A model generated the notes under the pieces. It was not told the DNA's origin. It did no database searches and was given only the letters and a program-made list of their open reading frames with translations. DNA of 64,000 bases from Vanessa cardui (Eukaryota; Arthropoda; Insecta; Lepidoptera; Nymphalidae), in assembly GCF_905220365.1 (NCBI RefSeq), contig NC_061135.1, forward strand, positions 7,903,501-7,967,500, in the 5' to 3' direction. Position 1 is the stretch's first letter; every line of letters starts with the position of its first letter. The translations under genes were made by a program, and so were the position numbers. Positions 13,000 to 27,100 of this stretch are shown here, one piece after another.

Positions 13000-14869
13000 T
13001 TAACTAGAACATAAAAATATATTTATCTGACATTTTAATCCAAATTTTCACCGCCATTTTTATTTTATTTTTTAAACTCGTCATAAGGATGTCTGTATAC
13101 GAAGCCGTCATTCCGACTATCCCATAATTCGGTCGTTGCCATCGCGTCTGTTTTATTTCCTACTTCTGGTTTTGAAATATTCGGGGTTTTCCGTATGAAC
13201 TAAATTACACCCTACACAGCATAACATGTTACACGAAGCGACTACAGATAATGAGCCGTATGTCTGCGTATGTAATTTCTGTGTAATGGTAGCTTAAAGT
13301 GCGGCTAAGCAGCGAAGCGGACGCGACATAAAATGCGGGTATTCAGACATAAAATTAAACAGCTTGCACTAAGTTGTTAATCGTTTGGACTCCTGCCAGC
13401 TTCCAATTTGAAGAAATTGCTGACAATTTGGTGAAGTTTTACCAGACTTCGCTAATTGAATATGGCGCCGACAGTGATGAATAACGATATATACACCTTG
13501 GTTATCTATCCGTGCACATCAGGTATGCGTTATATTGAATAATATCGGTAACAAAAACGTAAAACACAAATATTTGATTTTTCTGAATATCCATTCATAT
13601 GCGTGCTACTGAATGGATTTTTGTCACATCGCATGGCTTTAAATATACAGTAGCAAAATATTATTTGGATAAAATAAAAAAAATATTTTTCATGATCAAA
13701 GGGAATCCAAAAATAACTGAGTTTTGTTTATAATTATCTCTTGAAACCGTATCAAACAATTTTCGTATTATATTTTGCTTTTAATAACTGCGTACAGAGG
13801 TACCTGAGTAGTTAAATTGTTTATATATGAACCATGAAAGATTTATTAGTATGTAAGACCTTCTGGAATGATAATATAGGTAAACAGTATATTGACGGAA
13901 AGGTCCGACATCGTTATGTCTCCTCCATTCGACCTTTGCATCTCTCCATCTCTTGGACTCTTCCTTATCTTCTCCTCCTCTTATCTATTGTTATTTTTAA
14001 TTCACAGGCGTTTATTAATAACAATTTTTATAATTGAATTATTCTCAAACGTTGTTAATTTATTTCGTCCTTTAATATATGACATAGAGACAGCAACTTC
14101 ATTCCAAACGGGTGTCCCAAGGCACCCTGCAAAAGTGTATTATTAATAAAATTTATATGCAAAAGCAAGGACTGAGACAGTTTAATAGAAATGAAAATAT
14201 CATTATAAAATGTAATAATCAAAATTAAGTAAAAATTAATCGAAGCAGAGAAATACATGTTTCTCGTGTTCAAACACAACACAACGTGACTTAACAAGTT
14301 ACAAACGTTTTACCAAAGTGAACAAACTTTGAACCACCAGACATCGAGGTAATTTTGGAAACGATTTGACTCGAAGAAACAATACAGATACTCGGAAACC
14401 GCAATGCGGGTAATTGAAGATGACTATTAATATATTAATGTGGTCTTGTTATTTAGAGATCATATTAATTTGTCTTTAAAACTGGTAACTAATAACTTTG
14501 ATAATAATTAATATTATTTAAACCAAAGAAACTAAAGTCAGATCCTCCAACTCGGTCTAAGGGTTATTAATTGAATACATTTTTTACGTATCCAAACATA
14601 CGGATCAAAACCTTGTGAGAAATTAATTGTATCGTCTTTCTTCATAAAAGAAATCCACGCAAGCAAGTTGCGAGTACCACAAACAGCTCGAACCAATAAC
14701 TTTTAGCTGGTTGACCAAATCACGCTTCAGACAGTTTGCCGCTTCGTTTATTGTCCAATCTTTAAGTTGGTAAAGGTATAAAACAAACAAACAATCTGCT
14801 ATCGCGTTCACAGTTTTACGAAACGTCAAAACTTTAAAACTATTTACAACTAAACGTATACTACTACTA
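13000..14869. other. Non-coding, no gene supported
   Basis: 13050-13470 is richer in CpG (GTGCGGCTAAGCAGCGAAGC) than its surroundings; no element or exon recognised. Frames at 13834-14297 overlap on both strands and look random. Confidence 0.5.
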
Positions 14870-14950
14870 TTTATAACTCAAAGTAATTTTAAAGATCTAA
14901 GCATACATTGGGACAAACAGCGGTAAAGGATTTTGTTTTATACAAAGACT
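14870..14950 (-). mobile_element. Helitron fragment (same family as 16676-16942)
   Basis: On the - strand it reads CTTTGTATAAAACAAAATCC and then GCTTAGATCTTTAAAA, similar to the 5' part of the copy at 16676-16942. No termini remain. Confidence 0.5.
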
Positions 14951-14951
14951 A

Positions 14952-15000
14952 ACAAATGGATCACCTGATGGTACATTTACCATCCATATGTACCATTGTA
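14952..15000 (-). mobile_element. Tail fragment of the SINE-like or LINE 3' end
   Basis: CAAATGGATCACCTGATGGT on the + strand is the reverse of the shared LINE/SINE tail. It is directly followed by a SINE head fragment at 15017. Confidence 0.4.
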
Positions 15001-15016
15001 CACACGCTATAACAAT

Positions 15017-15131
15017 TGGTGGTTAGAACATGATGATTGCGGGTTCAAACTCAGCGAAGCACCTAATTAAGATCTGCTAAATTTGTATTTATAATTCATC
15101 TCGTACCCATTGAAATCTACAGGTTGTACAT
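15017..15131 (+). mobile_element. SINE fragment (tRNA-like head)
   Basis: GGTGGTTAGAACATGATGAT, GCGGGTTCAAACTC and CATCTCGTACCC match the first half of the SINE family; the rest is absent or replaced. Confidence 0.6.
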
Positions 15132-15147
15132 GTTTTATTTGTGCTAT

Positions 15148-15288
15148 AGGCGTACGAGCATTTGGGCCAACTGATGGTAAGTGGTTACCAACGCATACAA
15201 CAATAGTAGTACTGTTGTACCGACTTATTGTACCCACTCAGTAAGTAGTATCTACCCAGGCGGGCTTTCAGAAAGCCCTACCACCAAG
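15148..15288 (-). mobile_element. Internally deleted copy of the SINE-like element
   Basis: Both ends are recognisable (CTTGGTGGTAGGGCTTTC and TACCATCAGTTGGCCCAAAT on the - strand), but most of the middle is gone. Confidence 0.7.
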
Positions 15289-15712
15289 TAACGTATTAAG
15301 TAGGTATATGTTGTAGGAAATATTAATCAAAATGTTCTGACCCTTGTATCTGTAATAATACTGCTATGTACAATATCAATATATAAACCTTTATCACAGG
15401 TAAGAATTTCATTAATAATTAGTGGTCTTAATACAAGTTATCCCTCAAGGGAAGATAATATTAGCATTATTGCATACAAGTATCAAACTTTATAATAATA
15501 ACGGTAGTGTTCTCAGCTTGCTCGCTTGTTACAAACGTTAATACACACATTTTGCCATCCGATATAATATACTACGGTAAAATCTTAAACTATAGACATG
15601 AACATGTACTATATGGTAAATTATACACTCCATTTTTATTTTATTTATTTTCATTTAATGTATCAGGGAACAGTAAACGAAGTAGGGCCTTGTTGCACCA
15701 AAGTTAGTAAAG

Positions 15713-16003
15713 TTACAGCCTGTACATTTCCCACTGCTGAGATAAGGCCTCCTCTTCCATTAAGGAGAGGGTTTGGAACATATTCCAATGTGAGTTGGTG
15801 GAATGCACATGTGGCAGGGTTTGAAATGAAATTAGACACATAGTTCACAGACACAGGTTTCCTCACGATGTTTTCCTTAACCGCCGAGCACGAGATGAAT
15901 TTTAAACACAAATTAAGCACATATATATAGTGGCGCTTGCCTGGGTTTGAACCCGTAATCATCGGTTAAGATGCACGTGTTCCAACCACTGGGCCATCTC
16001 AGC
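15713..16003 (-). mobile_element. tRNA-derived SINE, near full length
   Basis: On the - strand it starts GCTGAGATGGCCCAGTGG, then box B GGGTTCAAACCC, and ends CAGTGGGAAATGTACAGGC. It is a good match to the copies at 12688 and 30666. The open frames crossing it are not genes. Confidence 0.85.
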
Positions 16004-16675
16004 TCTTTTGTTGGACCAACTTAAATATATTAGTGTTGGTATAAATAAATAAGACAAAAAATTTAGTCTGTCTCATTTGTGTGATCGTGGAAATGAAATT
16101 TCTCAAAAGTTTGACTTCAACTTACATTCGCTGGCGCAACTTAAACATTTTCTTCTTATTCACACGAAAATTCAGCGTGTTACTACTTTGAGGTTTCCTA
16201 TTATTAAAAATACTGATGTGGTATCTAATGAAAATGTTATAGCACATTAATTTCAAGAATATGTCATAAAACAACAGCATCGTTCTTGAAAATACTCTTA
16301 AGTAGTAACACTGCCTTTACGAATTAATTTATAAATCTGTGAAATAGTCAACTGGTATATATCAGCGAAATTAATATAAGAGAAACAATTCAGTACAAAT
16401 ATTTGAAAAAAATAACATTGTATGCTAAAAAGAGGAAAAATTACAAATTAAATTACAGTATTCTTCTGTTGTTCTTTTTGTTTTTACTTTTTGTAATATT
16501 TTCATATTCTGAACATAATAAAATAATTAAGATACTCAATTATAATTCCAAAGTTAAAGATATTGTTTTATTATGAATATCGAAAAGTCTTTAGACGGAA
16601 TAAATTAAAGGTACCAATATAAAGTTTGAATTAATTTAGAATTTATAATAGTCACTGTTTTTCTTTTTTAAAATA

Positions 16676-16942
16676 CTAGGGACCCGGCTTCGCACGGGTG
16701 CAATACTGATACTAAATATACTACAGAATTTGTCAATTTACGACATCACATTACAAATTTCTAAAACTATCAGTGTTTCTTTACTATATTCTTCATGTAC
16801 TATAGACAATAACCTTCCTCTCAAATCACTCTATGATTAAAAAAACCTCATTAAAATCCGTTTCATAGTTTTAAAGATTTAAGCAAACATAGGGATATAT
16901 ATAGGGACAGAGAAAGCGACTTTGTCTTATACTATGTAGTGA
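16676..16942 (-). mobile_element. Short non-autonomous Helitron
   Basis: On the - strand it starts TCACTACATAGTATAAGAC (from 16942) and ends CGTGCGAAGCCGGGTCCCTAG at 16676, with a CCCG/CGGG hairpin just before CTAG. It sits between A and T. The AAGTCGCTTTCTCTGTCC block is typical of this lepidopteran family. Confidence 0.85.
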
Positions 16943-16949
16943 TATATTC

Positions 16950-18950
16950 TTTTCATTGTTATCTTGCTATTTAAGAGCGTATGAAGTATATCATACATAC
17001 TACATTCATATATGAGTAAGATTTAAGATTGAACACTGAATTCCCCTCGAAAATAGTAAATTCAACCGTGCAGCTGCAACTCCTCGTAACGACGCTTCAT
17101 GTGTCTTTTTAAGTAGAGCATTTAAGTTCAGTTCGCGCTCGACCTAAACTGATTGTTCGTGATATAATAGCTGAAGTTACATTTTAGATTAAATGCTCAA
17201 ACTTAAAATTGTACGATAGCTTTGATATTGTATAATAACACAGTGAAGAGTTCTTGTAAAATGTTAAGAGTATGATTCATTATGCCTGTTATAATGTTAC
17301 AGCGTTATGAATACAATATCAAAATCAAAAATTACTTTCTTTCAAGGGCCTATCTGGCCCTTGGGGTCATGATTTATAAATGTTTAAAGCTACCATTGCC
17401 TCCGAATGTAGATTCTACCAATGAGAATATAAGTAACACAATAGTTAAGTTTTTCTTATAGTCAGTTACATAAAATATAATGTTTAAATGATTACTTTTG
17501 TCGCATAGGAGTCAAGAAATACTATAATATAATGTTTAGCAGTTATATATTAATAATGTATATCATATGTATTAAATAATTTAAAGCGAAAAGGAGATGT
17601 GGTCGCAACGATGAGTACCGACGACATTTTAAAAGAGTTCATTTTAATACGAGTATGTATGGACGGTTGGGAAATGTGTCCAAGTAACATAAAGTTTAAA
17701 ACATTAGTCAAAAGCTTAATACTTCATTATTGTACATAACATTAAATGTATAATAATTGAATACGTAATAATATATTATGTTTCCATAATATCGCGAGAC
17801 GTCAATTTAGTGTGCAAAATACCTTATGCCATTTTCACAAATGAGCCGGAGTATGAGTTGACTCTATTGTTAGGAGTCGAAAGTACCACGGCACTTACAT
17901 TGAAAACATGTCGAATGCGAATTTACTTAAACGTCAGGTTTACTTAAACAAAATTTATGATAATAGTTTGCGTTTATATCAAAATATTTAATAAAATCGG
18001 TATATCATATATTAGTCCAGACATTAAATACGATAAAAAAGGCCTATAAATACTAATGAACCAAAAAGGCTAATTTCTGAACATCTTATAAAATCGTCCA
18101 AATTGATTTCCTATGTGCGTTCGCCACCATTTGAAATAAGGCTTCAATTTATTTTTTTGCAATAAATCGGTTGTGCGCCGTGATATACTAAAATACGAGA
18201 TACAAAATACGAGAATTATGATATGCATCTCCTTCGGTATTTAGAGGAACATGAACTTATTAGTGATTACACCACCAGTACGGTTTCCGCTGGGGTCGCT
18301 CAGGCGGTGACGTTCTAGTTTAACTGACATAGAGAGGGGAGGAAGCGGTTAATTTCAAGGCTTCGCGCTTGGAATCAACTGAATTGGGTTCTAGTTTGGA
18401 AATATCGAAGGCCTTCAATCGCGTATTGCACAAAGCGCCTAGTCCAATTTTAACTCAAAAAGACAAAAGTTTGTGAGTTGTTCATAATTATTTAAAAACT
18501 CACCATTTGTCATATATCCACGATTTAAGAGTATTCCTATCGCTGTAATTGGAGAGTAAAGCCAAATTTCCATCAAAAAAAGATTGGTGTGCTTAGCGAG
18601 ACAAGAAAAATAGTTCTACATATCGACTCATCGTCTAAAATTATACAAGGTGCAAATTCGACTTCACATCCTCTTAAATCTGGTTGGGTAGTTTTCAGGA
18701 CCAGTTTCTTCCATTTGACCGTATTCATTGAAGAGCGTATCGAAAGCCTTTCTGATGCTTGATCCTTTGACTTTGTGTTATAGATATATTGGACCATTGT
18801 GCATCTTCTACCGCAATTATTACGGGGATAGTTGGATTAATCCCGGCGGCTGAATTTCGCCTTGACCAAAACTTCTTGTTTCACCTAGATGTCTGACTCG
18901 CTAAATCGCTCTGTAGCACCAACTCTCGCCAGCAGTTGTTTTCAACCGAT
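16950..18950. other. Non-coding, no gene supported
   Basis: Mostly unique AT-rich DNA. 18270-18440 is GC-richer but has no open frame of note. Confidence 0.5.
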
Positions 18951-18954
18951 ATGA

Positions 18955-19060
18955 ATTGGATTAGTTCAAAAAAAGAGCGTAAACATTTCTTAAAGGTCGG
19001 CAACGCACTTGCAAGCCCTTCCCTATGTATTCGATAAGGTGAGCTCAATTGCCAATTAAT
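18955..19060 (+). repeat. LINE 3' tail fragment
   Basis: AAAAAAGAGCGTAAACATTT, then TTAAAGGTCGGCAACGCAC and TTGCAAGCCC; same block order as the tail at 49600, truncated afterwards. Confidence 0.55.
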
Positions 19061-19594
19061 TCATAAAAAAATTACAAATTTACGCCTTATTTCAAGCTGG
19101 CGAGGAACGCACACATGAGGTCGACGATTAAAAATTAAGCTTTTGTTTAAAAACTACAAGGTATAAAAAAACCAGCCTTTTCAATCGACACATACTATAC
19201 GTTCATAACTCTGGAACATATATTTAATAATAATTTTGAAGAATTCAGTAAAATATGCAAAAGCTGAAAATTCTCTCTTGTCCCTTACTTTATTTTCCAA
19301 GCGTTGATTGCATGACCAAAACTATGAGGTCGTTTACGATTATTTAACACAACAAAACGCTAGTCAGTTTTTCAGCTCTTGTAATCCGCTGTCTAGTAAC
19401 GAACTTGAGGCAGGATGGAAAATGAAATTCAGAACACGACATATTCTTTTTATTAACTGACATCGGACTAGATTCTAGTGAAACGCGATAATTGCTCGTA
19501 GCTCATTTTTTACTGACTTTCCCCATATGTGGTTACTTCCTAAATAAGTTCTAATGATATTTTTAAGTTTACGATTTACATATATCATACCAAC

Positions 19595-19800
19595 ATAATA
19601 ATAATAATAATAATAATCATTTATTTCAGACCATAATTTACATAGATCCATATAGTGTTAGTAAAAATAAATTAATCAATCTTAATACCTAAATTGGTTA
19701 GTAAGTTCACAAAAGCAATTTTACTTAATTATTTATGTATGACATTTTTTTTAAAATTAATTTTAAACTATTCTACTGGACTACGTGAAGTCGTATCCAG
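19595..19800 (-). repeat. LINE-like 3' end with (TAA)n tail
   Basis: The + strand begins with about eight ATA/TAA units (19595-19617), then CATTTATTTCAGACCATAAT. Read on the - strand this is a 3' UTR ending TGAAATAAATG followed by (ATT)n, a common lepidopteran LINE end. A pure microsatellite is the alternative. Confidence 0.4.
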
Positions 19801-19814
19801 TGAGCTAGTATTTA

Positions 19815-19860
19815 ACATAAGTAAGAAGTATAAGTAATTACTTATACTTCTTACTTATGT
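19815..19860. repeat. Perfect 46-bp palindrome with no loop
   Basis: ACATAAGTAAGAAGTATAAG begins the first half; the second half is its exact reverse complement, with the centre between 19837 and 19838. Confidence 0.95.
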
Positions 19861-20149
19861 AAATAAAGCTAATCAGCTTAAATTATTTTTTAATTTTTCG
19901 TTTTTAAATAATTTTCATTAATTGCTAATAATTGGCCAGTAACAAGGATTCACTCTTGATAAACTAGTTAATTAAATTAATAAGGCCTAACATTATCGTT
20001 TTTATTTCAATTATCGTAATTAGGCATTTTTTTCATAATATTTTTATGGGATCCCTAAAATATAAAATTCCTATTATATCCTAAACCCCAAAACTATTAA
20101 CGTAAGTAAATTAACAATACTGCATAAATAAATTACATAGATACATTAT

Positions 20150-20350
20150 AGAACCATGAAACTCACCTGATGGAAAGTAAAGTTGCAGATATCACATTAG
20201 ATCTATCACAGACCATGGACATCTGCAACACCTTCAGATGTCATTCCAAGCCTTAAAAAAAGGCCTGGGCTCTCTTCTTGAAGGCTCTCATTTTTTAACG
20301 ATTCGGAAAAACCGCCGCGAAAGCTAGTTCAACAGAGTGGTTTCGGCAGA
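20150..20350 (-). repeat. LINE 3' tail fragment upstream of the OR
   Basis: On the - strand: TTGAACTAGCTTTCGCGGCG, CCTTCAAGAAGAGAGCCC, GGTGTTGCAGATGTCCATGG and CCATCAGGTGAG, consistent with a LINE 3' end. Confidence 0.6.
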
Positions 20351-20795
20351 GAAGCCTTAAAATTCGCGCTGTTGTTGATTTTCGAACATCTACGCGATGC
20401 AAAATCCCGTAATTACAACGTACGGTTGCCGGCAACTATTTTTTTCTAAAAAGCGTTTACTATTTAGAGATGTAAGCAAATTCATGGAAATGTTTGTGTT
20501 AAGCGTATCCATCAATACAATCACCATTTTGTCTTTGCGACCTACACAATGTCATTTTATAACTACCCAACCCACACGATGTTGTGCTGTCATAAAACAT
20601 ATTTGTGCTCATAGTACTCTAATGCATTAAGTTGGCGACCAACAATATTGCGTCAATTCAATGTCAAATGTATTTATTTAGCTTTTGTTGTTTTTAGTTG
20701 GAGTAGCCTAACATTATCAATCGATAAATGCAATGATTCCTTAGGAATAAAATCAACTTTGTTTATTTTTGTATGTCCATCTACATGAAGGAAAC

Positions 20796-20970
20796 TACCG
20801 CCCATAAACAATGGCGCTGTAAGAAATACTATCCATTCCCTATAGTACCAATGCGCCACCAACATTGGTAGCCAAGATGTGATCCTCTGTGCCTGTATTG
20901 GCATAGGTTTACTCACCATTCAAATCGGAACACAATAGTACAGAAGAGTGCACAAAGCCCTACCACCAAC
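20796..20970 (-). mobile_element. Partial copy of the SINE-like element, upstream of the OR
   Basis: AATGCGCCACCAACATTGGT and CACAAAGCCCTACCACCAA on the + strand match the 34750 and 58181 copies; the tail end is missing. It ends about 180 bases before the OR start codon. Confidence 0.7.
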
Positions 20971-21149
20971 TAAATCATGAAGATCAATATAACTTCAACC
21001 TATATATGATACAAGTTAATATTATGTTATATATTATGTAATGAACCCAAGTTGTAACCTACAGTTCTGACTTTCATAATAACTATCAAGAGCGCTTGGG
21101 TGAATCGACTTTTATAAATTCGATTAATTTATCAGAGTAACCTTAAAAA

Positions 21150-24100
21150 ATGAAGCCGTTAACTAAGCCCGAACCTCTTCAACACATTTCGTTCCAATTT
21201 AAAACTCTACAGTTACTTGGATTGTGGTTTTACATACCACATGATTTTAACAGTTCAAAATTTTGGTTACACATAATTTGTAAAGTTTTCACGGGTATAT
21301 TTGTTTTTATTATACCGCCACTTGGGCAAGGTATATGTTTAATAAAATTGATCTTATCTCGAGATGCCGAAATACAAGAAATCGCTGGGATGTAAGTTTT
21401 TATATTAATAGTTATGTTTATGATTTTAGTTCGAGATTATCGTTAAGTGAATTTTTGTGATTATATAACTTCAAAAGTAATAATTTAGTTCATAAAATAT
21501 TTCTATGTTGATGTATGTGAATATTAATTTTACTCGCAAGTGAAATTAATATTTACTATCTATGTATATATATAAAATACCAAGTCCCGACAGACTGATT
21601 CATCTTATATACGATATGTACGGTTTGAAAATTGTATTTACAATGGGATGCCGCTTGACAAATAACAATAGGATATTATTAAGTAATTGTAATAAAATGG
21701 CGTATATTAATAAATTTAAAAATTATTGTAATTCGTCACACAGATTAAGTAGGCTTACTGAGGAGCTATAATGGGGACGGCGACGTTCAAAATCCTTTTT
21801 TAAACGGCAGGCCAGGAGAGCTCAAGACTTCTAATAAATTTTTATAAATAAAAAAAAACCGCCTTCAAAAATGAACTAAAAAGAAAAAAATAATCAGTTA
21901 CATCCATATCCAATTAACGATTTTTTAATCGATTTTTAATGAAGGCGGTTTTTTTTTATTTATAAAAATTTATTTAATGCTTTTCAGTGTTGTTTTGTTA
22001 TTTATAATTATAATTGGTAGTGTTTGTCATTCACTTTATTATACTCAGTACATTTCGGCTTTCGACTCTAAACATAACTCTACGCCGTTTCAATACGATG
22101 TGGACTGCAACTCAAATTAAGCGTTACCTAAGTTACAATAGCCTAATGTTAACTGCTCATCGCCAATTAGACAATACCATTTTTCCCGATGCAATGCCGT
22201 TAAACATTGAGGAATTCTCCTGGTAGTCCACCATCAGCTAGACTTCATCATAGGCATATTTACTAACGTCAATTGCTTGGCGACTATCTTAAAGAAATAG
22301 AACTAAACCCGTAAAATAGTTACTTAGGTACTAATAGGTTCTAATTACCAGTTGTAGTCTTCATCATCAGTTCCACTTCATCAAATGTCACTTTTCGTGA
22401 GCATATGACCAAGGCACTTTGAATAAAACCGAAATCACTATAGGTGTGCCTATAAATTTTGAGGAGTTCCCTCGATTTCTCCAGGATCCCATCATCAGAG
22501 CCTGATCTCCTGACAATGGGACCACCTGTAAAACATGCCTTTTCAAACAAAAAAAGAATTGTCAAAATCGGCCCAGCCATCTTCGAGTAATTCGGTAACA
22601 TACATAAAAAATAAAAAAAAAAAAAAAAAAAAGGGCCCCGACGAATTGAGAACCTCCTCCTTTTTTTGAAGTCGGTTAAAAACTCGATAGATAGATGAAA
22701 TATTCAGTTCTATAACTCTGTTGATCGAGATATACTCAGTTGTAATGTTTTTTGCAGCATTTCGGTCGTTACGTTAGATTAAAATAGCTTTATTACAAAG
22801 CCAAAGGATTTCAGATAGAAAAAATTATATCAGTTCTTGCTTTAATAGAACAGGACAGCTGATGTTTTGACGTAGGATAACTTTTTCTCGCTCCTCAAGT
22901 TACAAATACAAAAACTCTTGTGCGTTTTAACTACCTCCGATTCGCTATTTATTGATAAAAACAGAGGAATTATGTAACAATACTGGAACTTTTGTAAAGG
23001 GTTTTAACCTCATCACCCCTCGTTCCACATAGTATAATATAAAAATCAATAAAAAAGTATCGTAAGTATCGTACCCATAAGTTGATAGTTTTTATTTTAA
23101 GTTCAATATAGTGCTTCTAACACCTTATGGTTTTCCATAGTGCATTCATACCATATTATAGTCGTTATTTTTCGAAATATCTTTGCGCAGTTTGAAGGTA
23201 CATTCTGCTTCACTTTCAGATTCTTCTGACATACCAAATAATATTTTATGTAAAGTATGTCGAATTCGATTGGGATTTAATTAAGATTGAAGAACAACGT
23301 TCTTCAGTTTCTTGATACCGAATTTCACATACTTACTTAACTTACTTCAGCTCGCTTATAATTTCGCTCACTTTAACATGTATGTTCCTTGTTATCTCTA
23401 GCTGTTTTTCGATAATTACTGATGTATTTTCTTGAGAATTTGAACGTCATTGTGTCATTCAAGTACTAAGCTAAATGAAGCTATTGCGTTGTCCAAATTT
23501 GAGAACCTTTGTCAATAAGGGTTTAAGTGATAAAACATGAGTTTCGCACCGACAGTCAGAGGTCTCTTGAGACCAAGCGTACGCCGTCTGAAATCTCTGA
23601 GAGCCTAAGCGTGTCCCTGTTGATGTAGGTTTCGGATTCACGTAATAATATGTGACCTTCGTAATAGACAGTTAGAAGCATTTTGCGTTCTTCGGGAGTC
23701 TCCTAAGACCAAATGTTCGATATCCGACCTCGCTAAGAAATTAACCGAAATCTTGCATCATTTAAAGTCAGACTCACTCAGCGGGGTATGGCGTTACGAT
23801 TTACGGAAAAGCGTCTATTGCTTGGTTGACTGTCCTCTTGAGTTCAAGATGCCACTATTCTAAAGTACCGTGAATTCATTTGTAATCCATTTGAGCTAAA
23901 AATTCTTTAGTTCATAACGCTCTGTACATATACATCAATCGTATGGCAAAAATAACGTTCCTAGGAAGTTATCATAATTCTTAATGACAAACTAAAATAT
24001 ATCAAACAAAATATGTACTTCACAAAAAAAATACACAATATATACTATATATTATGTGTATTTTTTGCATGTTTTTTAAGTGATTTTATAAATAAGAGTA

Positions 24101-27100
24101 TACATAATAATATATTAAATATTGTAATATTTAGAAATCCGTAGGCGGAATTCGGTAAAAACAGTCGCTTTTGTCAAAAATCAAGTTCAAATCACGTTAA
24201 CATACAATGAAAAAATATATATCTCGCCTAAAAAAAATATTCATTTGAAGGAGAATATTGTCGAATGAATAAATTGCGTCTTATTTTTTTTTCATAAGAC
24301 TGTATTGAGGTACAACAAACAGACAACTTTATTTTATTATTACGTTATAAAATATGACGGTACTCTTATTCTAAATACATAATTTTCACGCCTTCTTTCC
24401 TTCATCAAGACCATTGAAGCGTAAAAACGTCTTATATTTTTTTCGCAGAATAAATTTGGTTTTGACAGAAATGTTGACTTCTTTAAAATTACTGGATTTA
24501 TGTTGCCGGCGCTCTTTGCTGAGAGAGTTAAAGGAACAAATGGAAGGAAGCGAATTCTTGCATTTTCACAGACCACAAATAGATTTTATTGAAAAAAGTA
24601 TAAAGAGTTCGAAGAAACTATTTGTTTGGCTTACCATTGGTGCAGCTATCGATATTACAGGTAAAACTTTATGATATATAAATTTAAGATCTTAAATTGA
24701 GAATTTTGTTGCTTTATATCGACTCGTTTTGTTGACTGATTATAAGTCTGAAGATCAGATAGAAAGCACGTAAAGGTCATGCTTGATCTCTAGTTGTATC
24801 GGATTGCTGATTATTTGACTATGTATAGATTGCTCGTAAGTTTGCGAACTCATTTTATTATAGGCAAGTCTTAAGACAAATAATACTAACAACAAATGAA
24901 ATACAGCTTGCAATATTGATATTATTTTTTAAACTAAATTTACAAAAATATTTGTTTTTTTTTGGTACAATAATTCTGATGTATTATTATACTTTTGCAG
25001 TTCATATAATCATAGTTCCAGCAGTACACCTGTTTCAATTTCTACCCGTTAAAATGGATTTTATATTTTTTGATGTATATAAATATCCATACTTTGACAT
25101 CATTTTTATATACCAGGTAATAATCACATGCATTCAGTTCTAGAATACCCTCGATAATATTTGCAGTTGGCTAGTTTACCATGAAATGGCCGCCGTAGTC
25201 AAAATCGGGCAAAACGACATCATCACCTCATAATCTTCAAAATTCTCTAAATGCCTAAGGTTTTGCGCTATTTTGCTGTAAGAATTAACAAAGTGGTATT
25301 GTGTAGTACGCGTATGATCTGTCAGCTTAACAACCTAAAAACTAATCTCTGAATACTCCTTCTATCTCATTATGAATGTATACAACTTGTTTTTATATAT
25401 TCTCACGATTTTCGTATAAACTATAAAAAGAGATTGCTGTACGATGTAATTTTGTGTCCAAGCTTAAAGATTAAGATGGTTTTTCTCATTAAAAACACAA
25501 GGGATAGAACATCTGGTTATAACGCATTCACGACATAACAATTAGCCTTAAACTTCTTGATGTAATAGCGTTCATGAACACTTACTTAAAAGGAGTAATT
25601 AACATCAAGTGACCCAATTGGGCAACCTTCCTAACATAAATATAATTAGATTTAGTTGAGTTGATCAGGAATTTTATCTGCCGGCAATTATTTCAGATTT
25701 TATATAAACCGACTTTGCTTCTGACTTTTGGGGCTGTTCAGACTTTACCTTGGGGATTCATGTTATGTACAAGTAAGTAAATTTTGATTATTTATTTTAT
25801 TCAAATATTATAAATGTTATAAATTACTAATCTGTTGAATATTTATATATTTGCAAGTAAAAGATAATTTTATCACATAATATTTTTTATTCTGAAATCC
25901 TGTTTATAACTTTGACACGGGCATAAGTAGGTGAACTAGCTTCTCTGTTTTTTCTATAGCCTCAAGTTCTGAGTAGACTAATGTAATTATAGGTAACGAC
26001 TATAATCCCGTGAGTGGAGACAGTTATTGTTTAAGGAATAACGAGGATCATTTGTATGCTAACTTATATCAAGAATTTCTTCGATTACTTTAACATCCTA
26101 TTTTATACTTTAGACCGAGATCACGTGTGATCATTTTAGTCGTATTACAACTAAATCGGCTTAAATCGTCTGACTTTCAATGAAATTTAATGCAACAAAA
26201 ACTATTTAATGGCTTGCCGTCGTTTGTAAATTCAATTACCTATTGTAGCTACAAATATTAGTCTATTAAATTCATATTAACCTACAATTACCATAAACAA
26301 GTTAAAGTTTAAATCCAACATATCTCGGCTATGAAACGAACGCGAGGCCTTGAGACGTGTTTTGTTATTCAGCAGCTATTGTCAACTTTTCAACTTTAGT
26401 TGGATTTGTAACAGAATTTTGCCAAGAACTGCATCGGTATTCATTTTTCAGTACACTTTTAACATTATTTCGAAACTCTAACAGCAGAGTTAGTTATTGG
26501 TTATAACGTTAGCAAAACAATGATAGTGTTTTCTTTTTTTTTTACTTTCAGTCAGCCAGTTAGATGTTTTAATTTACAATTTAAATAATATGAAGAAACT
26601 AGACGAAGGAGAAAATTTACTGGATCGTAAACTGTTTGATGAGGGTTTTAAAAAAAACGTTATCCATCATTGTGCTATACTACGGTAAGTATACACTTAC
26701 GTTATTTTTAACATTATTCTTTCTTATGAATAAATGTAAATCATTGAACAGAAACTAGTTACAATATTTGTATTCATTAACTTGATGAAGCTTTTTAATT
26801 ATTTTTATTTATATTAAAATGATATATATGAAAATGTTCAAGTATATTTTGGTATTTCCAGTAATCATTAATTTTTATTTTTATTTTGATAGCGTTAAGC
26901 CCGCGTTATGCACGGTATAAATAATTGTCCAATAGGTATATAAATAAATGACTTTATAATATTATAAACTTAATCTAATGAAAACAATAGTTATTTCAAC
27001 TTGAAATCTTTTAAAATCTCGTCCTCCTCGTCGCTAGACGCCTCATTACTGAAAACTTTGTGTCGTTCCGTCGAACAACCCACTTTAATACTTAATTTAA

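Noticed and set aside
15663..15962. 99-codon - strand frame
   Set aside because: It lies wholly in a tRNA-derived SINE; the open frame is incidental.
12688..16003. tRNA genes suggested by box A/B sequences
   Set aside because: The matches are SINE heads without a full cloverleaf; no true tRNA gene seen.
22341..22601. 86-codon - strand frame in OR intron 1
   Set aside because: Part of a high-copy dispersed repeat; no protein family recognised.
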